Shown: positions 11,494 through 20,034, counted from the stretch's first letter. The stretch is DNA of 64,000 nt from JACQAP01 sp035548375 (GCA_035548375.1 DASZTG010000071.1:62001-126000); one strand, 5' to 3'. Made by a program: numbers and translations. Notes: generated by a model from the sequence alone, not told the origin.

Positions 11494-12204
11494 TCAGTAT
11501 TCTTGATTCGCGTCGGCGTTCCAGTGATAAAGCTCGCGCTTCGATGCGACGCGCCTGAATTGCTTCGGGTCGTGCTTCAGTCCGGCTTTCGCCAGCAGCG
11601 CGCCGACCGCCTCGAAGTCGGCGTTCGTCATCGGCTCCTCATTCGCATCGGCACCCAGCGATTTCACTTTTCCGCGAACGTAGATGACAGCTTCGTAGAG
11701 CGAATCGCCGAGCGCGTCGCCCGCGTCGCCGCAGACCACCAGCCGCCCGGCCTGGGCCATGAACGCCGAGAAATCACCGACCGAGCCGCCGACGACGATG
11801 TCCACGCCCTTCATCGAAATGCCGCAGCGAAGCGAGGCATCGCCCTCGATCACGAGCAGGCCGCCGTGCGCCGCCGCGCCGGCCGATACCGAGGCGAATC
11901 CCTTCACGTGCACGACGCCGGATGTCATGCCCTCCGCCAGGCCCGGCCCGGCGTTGCCGCGAATGAATACGCGCGCAAGCTGGTTCATGCCGGCCGCGTA
12001 GTAGCCGGCATGCCCGTCGATCTCGATCTCGACGTCGGCGTTGGTGCCCGCGGCAATGTTGTGCGCGCCGTCCGGATTCAGCACGCGGACTTTTTTCGTG
12101 GCGCCGAGATTGCGATGCAGGAACTGGTTCAATTCCCGCAGCGGCTGCCGCGCGAGATCGAACGTCACGGCATCGTCCGCCACGGCCTGCGCTACGCCCG
12201 CCAT
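11494..12204 (-). CDS. mgsB: N-methylglutamate synthase subunit B (GXGXG glutamate-synthase domain)
   Basis: A 236-residue protein resembling the C-terminal beta-helix (GXGXG) domain of glutamate synthase large subunit: repeated glycine motifs such as HAGYYAAGMNQLARVFIRGN, GLAEGMTSGVVHVKG and GGSVGDFSAFM along residues 60-170. In the three-subunit MgsABC enzyme it is the structural domain between the amidotransferase (A) and FMN subunit (C). Its start overlaps the mgsA stop by 13 bp, implying translational coupling. GlxC of rhizobia is the same family; context decides the name. Confidence 0.88.
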   Translation of the reverse strand: MAGVAQAVADDAVTFDLARQPLRELNQFLHRNLGATKKVRVLNPDGAHNIAAGTNADVEIEIDGHAGYYAAGMNQLARVFIRGNAGPGLAEGMTSGVVHVKGFASVSAGAAAHGGLLVIEGDASLRCGISMKGVDIVVGGSVGDFSAFMAQAGRLVVCGDAGDALGDSLYEAVIYVRGKVKSLGADANEEPMTNADFEAVGALLAKAGLKHDPKQFRRVASKRELYHWNADANQEY

Positions 12205-13085
12205 ACGTAGATCTCCTCCGGGACAGGTTCGAAGATCGTGGCGTTCTTGACGTCAGGCAACTTCGCCAGCGAACGAAACTCCGACGAGATCGCTACGTAG
12301 TCGTCCGTTTCCGCCACGACCGCGGGCTTGCAGGCAAAAGCATCGCGCACCAGGGCAAGCTCTTCGCCGGTGCCCATCAGGAAGGTGTAGAACCCGTCGA
12401 GTTCCTCGAAGCCCTTGTGGATGGCGGTGCCGAGGTCGTCGCCTTCGCGCATGCGCCACTCGAAATAGCGGCAGGCGGCCTCGGTGTCATTGTCGGTGTC
12501 GAAACCGATGCCCAGCGGTTCGAGCTGGCGCCGGATCTGGTACGGATTCGACAGCGAACCATTGTGCACGAGGCAAAAATCCTCGCCAGCCGTGAACGGA
12601 TGCGCGCGGTCGGGCGTCACGGCCGACTCCGTCGCCATGCGTGTGTGGGCGACGAGGTGCGAGCCCTCGAGCTTCGCGAATTCATATCGGCTCGCAACAT
12701 CGGCCGGACTGCCGACATCCTTGTAGATGTCCATCACTCGGCCGGCTGCAAGCAGATGCAGTTCCGGAAACGCCTGTCGCACCCACGCGCGCACGCTTTC
12801 GGCCGAGGCCACGCAGGTCACGACCGCATGATTGCCCTTGATCGCCCACTCGGCAGGACCGAACTTCGCGGCGAACGCCGCTTCCACGCCCGACCAGTCG
12901 AACGTCCAGTCCGGCGCATGCAAGCTGAATTTGCGGCGCGCATCCGGCAACTCGTCGCCGAACACGGCGAGCCCGGCCGAATCCGGGCCGCGCTCGGTCA
13001 TGCCGATCAGCATCGGCATCGCCAGCTCGCCGAGCTGCGGCCGCAGCTTCGGATTCTTGAGCAACAATCCCACGATTCCACACAT
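12192..13085 (-). CDS. mgsA: N-methylglutamate synthase subunit A (class II glutamine amidotransferase-like)
   Basis: A 297-residue Ntn-hydrolase of the GATase II family. After the initiator Met is the nucleophile Cys2 (MCGIVGLLL), followed by the family blocks VAHTRMATES and CLVHNGSLSN. It should release methylamine from gamma-glutamylmethylamide for transfer to 2-oxoglutarate by MgsBC. I set the start at 13085 because Cys2 must directly follow Met and GGAAGGAGA lies just upstream; the frame stays open 29 codons farther into an inverted-repeat element, which is an artefact of that element. Confidence 0.9.
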   Translation of the reverse strand: MCGIVGLLLKNPKLRPQLGELAMPMLIGMTERGPDSAGLAVFGDELPDARRKFSLHAPDWTFDWSGVEAAFAAKFGPAEWAIKGNHAVVTCVASAESVRAWVRQAFPELHLLAAGRVMDIYKDVGSPADVASRYEFAKLEGSHLVAHTRMATESAVTPDRAHPFTAGEDFCLVHNGSLSNPYQIRRQLEPLGIGFDTDNDTEAACRYFEWRMREGDDLGTAIHKGFEELDGFYTFLMGTGEELALVRDAFACKPAVVAETDDYVAISSEFRSLAKLPDVKNATIFEPVPEEIYVWRA

Positions 13086-13107
13086 ATGTATGTCTCCTTC
13101 CAAGTCT

Positions 13108-13249
13108 TCACCACAGAGGCACAGAGAAAGACGACCGGGCCCGGAATCGCACGACGTGATGCCATGCTTCATGCCGCCCCAACCACCCTCCCGCCGGGAA
13201 CTTGCTTACGCTTTTGGCTTTCTCCGTGCCCTCTGTGCCTCTGTGGTGA
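13108..13249. repeat. Intercistronic inverted-repeat element B (gmaS-mgsA)
   Basis: Perfect 19-bp inverted repeat, left arm 13108-13126 and right arm 13231-13249, with 104 nt between. The arm contains two copies of a CACAGAGG-type 8-mer. It begins 6 bp after the gmaS stop and ends about 7 bp before the mgsA Shine-Dalgarno (minus-strand direction). Confidence 0.9.
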
Positions 13250-13255
13250 TATCGA

Positions 13256-14590
13256 TCAAAAAAACTCGACGTAGCGCTCGCGCTCCCATTCGGAAACGTG
13301 GCGCGAGTACTCGACCCATTCCATGCGCTTGAGCGTCAGGAATTCCGTCGCCAGGTCTTCGCCGAGCGCGGAACGCAAGACCTTGTCCTTTTCGAATTCG
13401 TCGAGCGCTTCCTTCAGGCTCTGCGGCAGCAGGCCGATGCCGGCGCGCTTCAACTTTTCCGGCGACCACTCGTAGAGGTTTTCGTTGATCGGCTTGCCCG
13501 GATCGAGCTTGCGATCGACGCCATCCATGCCCGCCGCGAGAATCGCCGCACTGGCGAGGTAGGGGTTGCAGGAGCCGTCCGGCAGGCGCAGTTCCAACCG
13601 GCCATAGGGCACGCGCACGCAGGCCGTGCGATTGTTGTTGCCGTAGGTGATATAGGCCGGCGCCCAGGTCGCGCCGGACAGCGCGCGCCCGACGACGAGG
13701 CGCTTGTACGAATTGATGGTCGGCGCGACGATCGCCGTCAGCGCCTTCGCATGCGCGAGCACGCCGCCCATGAAGTGATACGCCATGGTCGACAGGCCGA
13801 GACCGTTCTTGTCCTTGTCGTCATGAAACAGGTTCTTGACCTTGCTGTTGCCCACCGAAATGTGGAAATGCGCGCCGGTGCCGGTGCGATTCGAGAACGG
13901 CTTGGGCATGAAGGTCGCGATCATGCCGTGCGCCCTGGCGATTTCCGAGGCCGCCATTTTCACCATGATCAATCGGTCCGCGGAACTCAGCGCGTCGCCG
14001 TAGGTGTAGTTCACCTCGAACTGGCCGTTCGCGTCTTCGTGGTCGATCTGGTACACATCCACGCCGATCGCGCGCAATGCATCGACCATGGCTTCGAGGA
14101 AAGGCACGGAGCGCGCGAGCCCCTTGTAGTCGTAGCAGGGCTTTTCGAGCAGGTCGGTATCGTCCGACGGCACGAGGTTGCCGTCTGCTGCGCGCTTGAG
14201 CAGCATGAACTCGGGCTCGATGCCCGTGTACATGGTCAGGCCGCGCTTTGCCAGCGCGTCGAGCTGGCGCTTGAGGATCACGCGCGAGCAATATTGATAA
14301 GGCGCGCCGTTGACATGGCCGTAGCACGCCATGCGCGCAAAGCCCGGCATCCACGGAATCACCGACAGCGTGGAGGGATCGCCGACCGCCATGTAGTCGG
14401 GTCCGTGCGGCCCCATGCCGAATCCCCACAGCGCGAATCCGGCGAAGCCCGCACCTTCGTTCAGCATCATGTCGAGGTGCTCGACGGGCACCGCCTTGGC
14501 CTTGGCCGCGCCGTGAATGTCGACGAACTGCGCCAGGATGTACTTGACCTTGTTGTCCTTGAGATACTTTCTTGCGGATTGGGGTGACAT
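13256..14590 (-). CDS. gmaS: Gamma-glutamylmethylamide synthetase (glutamine synthetase type III-like)
   Basis: A 444-residue glutamine-synthetase fold enzyme. An N-terminal beta-grasp region (KVKYILAQFVDIHG) is followed by the catalytic barrel with metal site GIEPEFMLL, the substrate/ATP block GTGAHFHISV, the arginine block NRTACVRVP and RLELRLPDGSCNPYLASAA. GmaS ligates methylamine to glutamate with ATP, the entry step of the indirect methylamine route. The ATG at 14590 (MSPQSARKYL) gives the normal family length; the open frame continues upstream across mgdD but that part is out of frame with real genes. It lies 44 bp after mgdD. Rhizobial GlnT is the closest alternative name. Confidence 0.93.
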   Translation of the reverse strand: MSPQSARKYLKDNKVKYILAQFVDIHGAAKAKAVPVEHLDMMLNEGAGFAGFALWGFGMGPHGPDYMAVGDPSTLSVIPWMPGFARMACYGHVNGAPYQYCSRVILKRQLDALAKRGLTMYTGIEPEFMLLKRAADGNLVPSDDTDLLEKPCYDYKGLARSVPFLEAMVDALRAIGVDVYQIDHEDANGQFEVNYTYGDALSSADRLIMVKMAASEIARAHGMIATFMPKPFSNRTGTGAHFHISVGNSKVKNLFHDDKDKNGLGLSTMAYHFMGGVLAHAKALTAIVAPTINSYKRLVVGRALSGATWAPAYITYGNNNRTACVRVPYGRLELRLPDGSCNPYLASAAILAAGMDGVDRKLDPGKPINENLYEWSPEKLKRAGIGLLPQSLKEALDEFEKDKVLRSALGEDLATEFLTLKRMEWVEYSRHVSEWERERYVEFF

Positions 14591-14634
14591 TGCGCTCGAT
14601 GCTCCCTTGTATGAGTTGGTTTCCAGCGGCCGGG

Positions 14635-15291
14635 TCAAATGGGCAAGGCGTCCACGCCGATGGCGGCGCCGCCGAGTTCTTCCGCGATTCCGGTCAGCGT
14701 TTCCCGGAAATACGGCGCGAACGTCGGGTCGCACCACAGGCGATAACACGGCACTCGTGCGTGGATCGCGCGAATCGCAAGGACGGACACGCCGACCATC
14801 TGCGTCATCACCGCGATCTTCTCCTCCGCGCCGAATGCTTCGAAATTCACGTTGCAGGTTTGCACCAGCAATTCGTTCACGCGCCGGCCGGCGAGCGCGA
14901 ATCCCGCATCCTGGCGGATGACCGGGTAGACGCCCGCCGCGCCAAACCCGAGGCTGGCGCCGATGCTTTCGACGACGACTCCCGCTTCGCCGTCCTCGAC
15001 GAAGAATTCGCTGCGCCCGAGGCGCGCGATCACGCCGCCGGCCGGAAGCATTGCCCAGGCATTCACGCCATCGGGCACCGGAATGTCGTGATCCCGCAGC
15101 CAGCGCTCTGCCCCGGGGCCTTTCAGCCCGCACTTGCGCAAGTGGCTCAGATCCGCGATCGCGACGGCTTCCAGCATTGCGGCCGCGTCGCCCGGCAGCT
15201 TCGCGGCGACCTGCATCCCCAGGCGCTCTTCCCACTGCGGTTGCAGCGCTTCGAGTTGCGCGTGCACGGGGCTCATGCGAATGCTGGTCAC
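14635..15291 (-). CDS. mgdD: N-methylglutamate dehydrogenase subunit D (sarcosine oxidase gamma-like)
   Basis: A 218-residue protein of the SoxG family: a small folate-binding-fold subunit with LSHLRKCGLKGPGAERWL and the C-terminal region ALAGRRVNELLVQTCNVN. It is a structural partner in the heterotetrameric MgdABCD enzyme. I chose GTG at 15291, which overlaps the mgdC stop as GTGA and has GGAGG close upstream; the ATG at 15276 (213 residues) lacks a ribosome-binding site but cannot be excluded. Confidence 0.85.
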   Translation of the reverse strand: MTSIRMSPVHAQLEALQPQWEERLGMQVAAKLPGDAAAMLEAVAIADLSHLRKCGLKGPGAERWLRDHDIPVPDGVNAWAMLPAGGVIARLGRSEFFVEDGEAGVVVESIGASLGFGAAGVYPVIRQDAGFALAGRRVNELLVQTCNVNFEAFGAEEKIAVMTQMVGVSVLAIRAIHARVPCYRLWCDPTFAPYFRETLTGIAEELGGAAIGVDALPI

Positions 15292-18194
15292 GCCGCCTCC
15301 GCTTTCTGGCGAGCGCCGTCGGGATCGTAGAAGGGAGTCGGCACGACCCTGGCCTGCACCATGCGCCCGCCGTCGACGCGGATGAAGAAGCGCGAGCCGT
15401 CCGCGGCCATGTCCGGGGCGACGAATGCCAGGCCGACATGCCGGCCCAACGCGGGCGAGAAAGCAATGCTGGTCACGCGGCCGGCGATGCCGCCGTCGCG
15501 AATCACCAGGTGGCATTCCTTCGGCGCCGCATCCGCGTCGCCGGCCTCGAGCATGAAGCCGACCAGTTGCGACTTTGCCGGCTTTTTGCCGATGATCTTC
15601 AGGCTGCGCTGCCCGACGAAATAGGGCTTGTCCATCTTGACCGCCCATCCCATCGCCGCCTCCACGGGCGTGGTCAGGCCGTCGGTGTCCTGGCCGATGA
15701 TGATGTGCGCCTTCTCCAGCCTCAGCAGCCGCTGGGCCTCGACACCGAACGGGCGGATGCCATGGGCTTGCCCCGACTTCATCAATGCATCCCACAGATG
15801 GCACGCGGCATCCGCGGCCACGTGGATTTCATAGCCCAGCTCGCCCACGAAGCCGACCCTCATGACGCGCGCGGCGGCATCGGCGACGCAGCCCTCGCGC
15901 ACGCCCAGATACGGAAAGGCATTCGCGGACAAATCCAGCTGCGTGATCGTGCCAAGGACTTCCCGCGAGCGCGGTCCGGCGATGTTGATCGCAGCGTAAG
16001 CTCCTGTCGCGTTGACGATGCCCACCTGCATTTGCCAGAGCACGTTGAGCCGCGTCATTTCGCGGTAGACGTTCGCGGAACCGGTGGTCGTCGTGGTGAA
16101 GTAAAAACGGTCCTCGCCGAGGCGCGCGACGACGCCGTCGTCGATGATGACCCCGGCTTCATCGACCATGAGCGCATAGCGCGTCATGCCGATTTTCATG
16201 TTGCCGAATTTACCCGTGTAGAGGCGTTCCAGGAAAGCGGCGGCATCCGGCCCGGAGATCTCCATCTTGCCCAAGGTGCCGACGTCGATCATGCCGACGC
16301 TGCTCCGAACCGTGGATGCTTCCTCGCGCACGGCGTCCTGTTTCGACTTGTTCGGGAAGGCGTAGTACTCAGGACGCAGCCAGATGCCAGCCTGCATGAA
16401 CACCGCGCCCGCTTTTTCATGCCGGGAATGCAGCGGCGTCTGCCGATACGGGTGGAAGCCGCGCCCGGCGAGATGCGACATGGGCACCGGATGGAAGAAA
16501 GGCCGCGAGGTCGTGCTGCCGACCTCGCCCGGCGACTTGCGCAACAGCTTCGCCAGGATGCGGATCGCATTCATGTTGGAATGCTTGCCCTGGCTCGGGC
16601 CCATGCCGACGGTGGTGTAGCGCTTCAGCAACTCGATATTGTCGAACCCTTCTTGCGCGGCATGGATGAAATCCTTCAACTGCAGGTCTTCGTCGAAGTC
16701 GACGAAATTCTTCGCCTTCGGGTGATCAAAAATCGGATAGGGATGGCTCGGCGACGATTGCGCCCTCGGTACCGCGGGATGCGCCGTCGACGCGAATCCC
16801 AGGAATGCCGCGGCCGCGGTTCCAGCGCGTGCACCGTCGCGCAGGCGGTCGTCAATGTCGTACACGCCGTTGACGCGACCGGCCGCAAATACGCCGGCCG
16901 GCAATTGATCCGGCACGAACTGCTGTACCGATCCGTCGAAGCGCATCTTCGCGCCGGACTGATACAGCAGCGCCGCGGCCGGCGCGTAGCCCACGCCCAT
17001 CAGGATGCCTTCGCAGCCGATGGTTTCCTGGCGTGCCACGTCAAGGTCACCGCTGTCCAGCAGCGGGCCGGCGACAGCCGCGCCCACGCGCCCTTTCGCT
17101 TCGCGGGCTTCATAAATGCCATAGCCGCACCGGATCGGCACGCCAGCCGCGCCGAGTTGTTTCGCTGCTTCGGTCGCGGAGATGTCGCGCCGCAGATCGA
17201 GCACTGCGGTCACGCGAATGCCGCCCCGGTGCAGATCGAGCGCAGCCGCATAGCCCTCGTCATTCGCCGTCAGCACGACGGCGCTTTCCATCGGTTTGAC
17301 GGCATAACGATGGACCAGGCGTTGCGCCGCGGAAACCAGCATCACGCCCGGCAGGTCGTTGTTGCGGAACACCGCCGGCTGCTCGGCCACGCCGGTCGCG
17401 ACTACAATCGCACGCGCGCGCATCTTGGTCATGCGCCGGTCTTCGATCAGCGGCACCCAATGGTCCGCGAAATACCCGGCTGCGCACGTCGCCGCGCGAA
17501 CGCTGACTCTCGCGTGCGCGACTATCCTGGCGATCAGGACGTCCAGCATGCCGGGAATGAGATTGCCGGCATCGCGCTGGTACGTCAGGCTGCCACCCAC
17601 GCGCGCGTTTTCGTCGACTATGCACACCTTTGCGCCGGCATCGGCCGCCGCGAGGGCAGCTGCCAATCCGGACGGGCCCGCACCGATCACCAGCACGTCG
17701 CAAAAATCGTAGCGCTTGGGCGTGCGCAGGCGCGGCGAGGAAAACTCCAGCCGGCCCAGTCCCGTCATGCGGCGGAACATGCGCTCCCAGAACGGAAACA
17801 GTCCCTTCGGGGAATGAAAAGCCTTGTAGTAGAAACCCACCGGCAAGAACGCAGAGAGCCCGTCGAGCAGCCGGCCACGATCCGCTTCCAGGCCGCCCAG
17901 GGTATTGACCGCGTTCAAGCGCATGCCTTTGCGCAGGGGCACGACGTCGCCACGCAGGTTCATGCGCGCGCCGTCCTGCATCATCGCATTGATGTCGTGG
18001 TTGGCCATCGACAGCACGCCGCGCGGGCGGTGGTATTTGAAGCTGCGCCCGATCGTGCCGGCTCCCCCGGCGATCAGCGCGCTGGTCACCGTGTCGCCGG
18101 CAAATCCGCGGAATGGCCTGCCCTCGAATTCGAATTCGATGTCGACGGAGCGATCGATCCACTCGCCGGGAACGGGCGGCAGGCGCGCGCTCAT
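15288..18194 (-). CDS. mgdC: N-methylglutamate dehydrogenase subunit C (sarcosine oxidase alpha-like)
   Basis: A 968-residue SoxA-type protein. The N-terminal ferredoxin-like region (about 12-100, FAGDTVTSALIAGG) is followed by a NAD/FAD-binding Rossmann domain (VIGAGPSGLAAALAAADAG at about 166-184), a second dinucleotide fold near 270-330, and a C-terminal tetrahydrofolate-binding GcvT-like domain (about 590-960, ending near GWAVKMDKPYFVG). The family demethylates N-methylglutamate and hands the one-carbon unit to tetrahydrofolate. Start ATG at 18194 overlaps the mgdB stop (ATGA), and its stop overlaps mgdD, so B, C and D are translationally coupled. The upstream in-frame extension is not used. 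Confidence 0.93.
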   Translation of the reverse strand: MSARLPPVPGEWIDRSVDIEFEFEGRPFRGFAGDTVTSALIAGGAGTIGRSFKYHRPRGVLSMANHDINAMMQDGARMNLRGDVVPLRKGMRLNAVNTLGGLEADRGRLLDGLSAFLPVGFYYKAFHSPKGLFPFWERMFRRMTGLGRLEFSSPRLRTPKRYDFCDVLVIGAGPSGLAAALAAADAGAKVCIVDENARVGGSLTYQRDAGNLIPGMLDVLIARIVAHARVSVRAATCAAGYFADHWVPLIEDRRMTKMRARAIVVATGVAEQPAVFRNNDLPGVMLVSAAQRLVHRYAVKPMESAVVLTANDEGYAAALDLHRGGIRVTAVLDLRRDISATEAAKQLGAAGVPIRCGYGIYEAREAKGRVGAAVAGPLLDSGDLDVARQETIGCEGILMGVGYAPAAALLYQSGAKMRFDGSVQQFVPDQLPAGVFAAGRVNGVYDIDDRLRDGARAGTAAAAFLGFASTAHPAVPRAQSSPSHPYPIFDHPKAKNFVDFDEDLQLKDFIHAAQEGFDNIELLKRYTTVGMGPSQGKHSNMNAIRILAKLLRKSPGEVGSTTSRPFFHPVPMSHLAGRGFHPYRQTPLHSRHEKAGAVFMQAGIWLRPEYYAFPNKSKQDAVREEASTVRSSVGMIDVGTLGKMEISGPDAAAFLERLYTGKFGNMKIGMTRYALMVDEAGVIIDDGVVARLGEDRFYFTTTTTGSANVYREMTRLNVLWQMQVGIVNATGAYAAINIAGPRSREVLGTITQLDLSANAFPYLGVREGCVADAAARVMRVGFVGELGYEIHVAADAACHLWDALMKSGQAHGIRPFGVEAQRLLRLEKAHIIIGQDTDGLTTPVEAAMGWAVKMDKPYFVGQRSLKIIGKKPAKSQLVGFMLEAGDADAAPKECHLVIRDGGIAGRVTSIAFSPALGRHVGLAFVAPDMAADGSRFFIRVDGGRMVQARVVPTPFYDPDGARQKAEAA

Positions 18195-18451
18195 GCCGGA
18201 CCCTCGCCATGGATATACGTGCGCAGGATTTCGTCGGTCGTCGTGTTGCGCTCGGCGACGAACCAGATGCCGCTGGCAATGTGCAGCCACCACTCCTTCT
18301 TGATGCCGGTCGCGCCGTTGCGATTGAACACATAGTCGGCCCACTCGGCGTCCGAACAGGTATCCGGATCCGGCATGGGTCGGATTTCGCCCGCGTACTG
18401 GAATTCGGAAACAGGGCGCAGGCCATTGATCGGGCAACGCAGGAGCTTCAC
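18191..18451 (-). CDS. mgdB: N-methylglutamate dehydrogenase subunit B (sarcosine oxidase delta-like)
   Basis: An 86-residue SoxD-family subunit: KLLRCPINGLRPVSEF, then DAEWADYVFNRNG and WWLHIASGIWF. The start is GTG at 18451 with GAAAGGG at 18463-18457; the upstream in-frame stretch lies inside a repeat element and is not coding. Of the four zinc ligands of classical SoxD (Cys-x2-Cys, His-x3-Cys) only Cys6 and His57 remain; the other two positions hold Asn and a non-cysteine, so this subunit probably binds no zinc. The four-base overlap with mgdC supports the pairing. Confidence 0.85.
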   Translation of the reverse strand: MKLLRCPINGLRPVSEFQYAGEIRPMPDPDTCSDAEWADYVFNRNGATGIKKEWWLHIASGIWFVAERNTTTDEILRTYIHGEGPA

Positions 18452-18466
18452 GCCAACCCTTTCAGA

Positions 18467-18644
18467 CAAATTCGTCGACGCAAAGGTCGCAAAGGAAGGA
18501 CAGGAAAGGTCGCAAAGGAAAGCGAACCCATATTTATTCCCGGCGCCGCACATTCCCGGATACGCCGAATCCATTCCGAGACCGGGACACGAATTTCTTC
18601 GCGTTCTTTCTTTTTCCTTTGCGTCCTTTGCGTCGACGAATTTG
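18467..18644. repeat. Intercistronic inverted-repeat element C (mgdA-mgdB)
   Basis: Inverted repeat of 29 bp with one mismatch: left arm 18467-18495, right arm 18616-18644, with 120 nt between. The arms carry 9-nt units such as GACGCAAAG and GTCGCAAAG, and further degenerate copies continue inward to about 18521. It begins 8 bp after the mgdA stop and ends just before the mgdB Shine-Dalgarno. Confidence 0.9.
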
Positions 18645-18652
18645 ACTTTGGT

Positions 18653-19894
18653 CTAGTGTCCAACGGACGCCGCTCCCTTCTCGCCAGTCAATTCATACTC
18701 AGCGAAACGCGACAACCGGAACCCCTTGATGAGTTCGTGATCGCGATCGTTGGCGACCGTGTAGGCCATGGTCTTGCCCGATACCGGTGTCGCCTTGAAG
18801 CCCCAGGTTCCCCACCCGGAATCGAGATAGAACCCTTCGACCGGCGTCTTGCCCATGATCGGCGCGAAGTCCGGCGACATGTCGGCCATGCCCGCCCACT
18901 GGCGATTGACGCTCGCGCCGGAAAGAAAGGGAAACATGTCGAGCATGTGGTCCGCGAGGCCTTCGACGAAATCGAGCGTGGAGCGGGTCGAATGCAGCTC
19001 ATACGGATCGAGCGAGGCGCCCATCACGAGCTCGCCTCGCGCCGACTGGCTGACATACACGTGCAAGCTGCCTGAGACGAGGATGGGATCGAGCCACGGC
19101 TTCATCGGCTCCGACACCATCGCCTGCAGCGGATGGATATAGATCGGCGTCCGAATGCCGACCATGTCGGTGATCCTTGGCGTCGAGCCGGCGACGGCGC
19201 ACAGAACCCTCGTCGTTGCAATATTTCCCCGGCTGGTGCGCACACCGGTCACGCGATTGCCTTCCACATCGATGCCGAGCACTTCGGTTTGCTGGTGGAT
19301 CTCGACGCCGCGGCGGTCGGCGCCGCGGCCGTAGCCCCAGGCTACCGCATCGTGGCGCGCAATCGCACCGGGCGCGTGGTAGAGCGCGCCGAGGATGGGC
19401 GCATGGCCGCCGCATGAGAGGTCCATTTGCGGACAGACGCGCGCGATGTCCTCGGGGCCGACCACTTCGCTGTCGACGCCCAGATGCTTGTTGACTTCCG
19501 CGCGCCAGCGCATGGTGCGCATGGCCGAGTCCGTATGCGCCAGCGTGAAGTGGCCGCGCGTCGAAAAGAACAGGTTCAGGTCGAAGTCCGAAGACAGGTC
19601 CTGCCAGAGCCGCACCGACTGGTCGTAGAACGCCACACCCTCCGGCGTGAGGTAATTGGAGCGGATGATCGTTGTGTTGCGCCCGGTGTTGCCGCCGCCG
19701 ATGTAGCCTTTCTCGAGCACGGCCACGTTGCGAATGCCATGGTCGCGCGCAAGATAGTAGGCGGCGGCGAGGCCGTGGCCGCCCGCGCCTATGATCACTA
19801 CGTCGTAGCTGGTCTTGAGCTTGGCCGGCGCACGGAACATCCGCGGTTCCGGGTACCGGTCACTCAAGGCGAAGCGAAGCAGGCGAAGCGGCAT
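18653..19894 (-). CDS. mgdA: N-methylglutamate dehydrogenase subunit A (sarcosine oxidase beta-like)
   Basis: A 413-residue FAD-dependent amine oxidoreductase of the SoxB/DAO family. The FAD-binding motif VVIIGAGGHGLAAAYYLA lies near residue 32, with GGGNTGRNTTIIRSNY next (region of covalent flavin attachment in SoxB), and the C-terminal FAD block GFYLDSGWGTWGFKATP. It oxidises the N-methyl group of N-methylglutamate. It is first in the mgdABCD-gmaS-mgsABC operon. Start is uncertain: ATG 19894 gives an N-terminal tail as in SoxB; ATG 19840 (MFRAPAKL) is the alternative. Neither has a strong Shine-Dalgarno. Confidence 0.92.
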   Translation of the reverse strand: MPLRLLRFALSDRYPEPRMFRAPAKLKTSYDVVIIGAGGHGLAAAYYLARDHGIRNVAVLEKGYIGGGNTGRNTTIIRSNYLTPEGVAFYDQSVRLWQDLSSDFDLNLFFSTRGHFTLAHTDSAMRTMRWRAEVNKHLGVDSEVVGPEDIARVCPQMDLSCGGHAPILGALYHAPGAIARHDAVAWGYGRGADRRGVEIHQQTEVLGIDVEGNRVTGVRTSRGNIATTRVLCAVAGSTPRITDMVGIRTPIYIHPLQAMVSEPMKPWLDPILVSGSLHVYVSQSARGELVMGASLDPYELHSTRSTLDFVEGLADHMLDMFPFLSGASVNRQWAGMADMSPDFAPIMGKTPVEGFYLDSGWGTWGFKATPVSGKTMAYTVANDRDHELIKGFRLSRFAEYELTGEKGAASVGH

Positions 19895-19930
19895 GCGGCG
19901 GGAAGCGCGAAGGACGAAATTCGAACGCCG

Positions 19931-19959
19931 ATACTGAATCGAATGGCCCGCGTCGTCAA
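19931..19959 (-). promoter_or_regulatory. Candidate promoter of the methylamine operon
   Basis: Minus-strand TTGACG (19959-19954), 17-nt spacer, CAGTAT (19936-19931). The -35 is strong and the -10 weak, as for a promoter needing an activator. The predicted start is about 30 nt before mgdA. Confidence 0.45.
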
Positions 19960-19964
19960 TACTT

Positions 19965-19985
19965 ATAAGAAGCTTTTATTCTTAT
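19965..19985. promoter_or_regulatory. AT-rich inverted repeat, candidate operator
   Basis: ATAAGAA-N7-TTCTTAT is a perfect dyad in an otherwise GC-rich region, centred 13 bp upstream of the -35 box of the mgd promoter. It suits binding by a dimeric regulator such as the XRE-cupin protein of the same operon. It could also act on gshB, which diverges. Confidence 0.45.
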
Positions 19986-20034
19986 CAGGAAACCTTCACC
20001 GCAAGAGAACTGCTGGTCCCCAGCGCCGCTCTGC

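Noticed and set aside
15051..18335. A very long open frame (over 1000 codons) on the plus strand opposite mgdC
   Set aside because: It is a product of high-GC codon bias on the opposite strand. Its translation is Arg/His/Ala-rich with no motif, while mgdC and mgdD on the minus strand match known families throughout.
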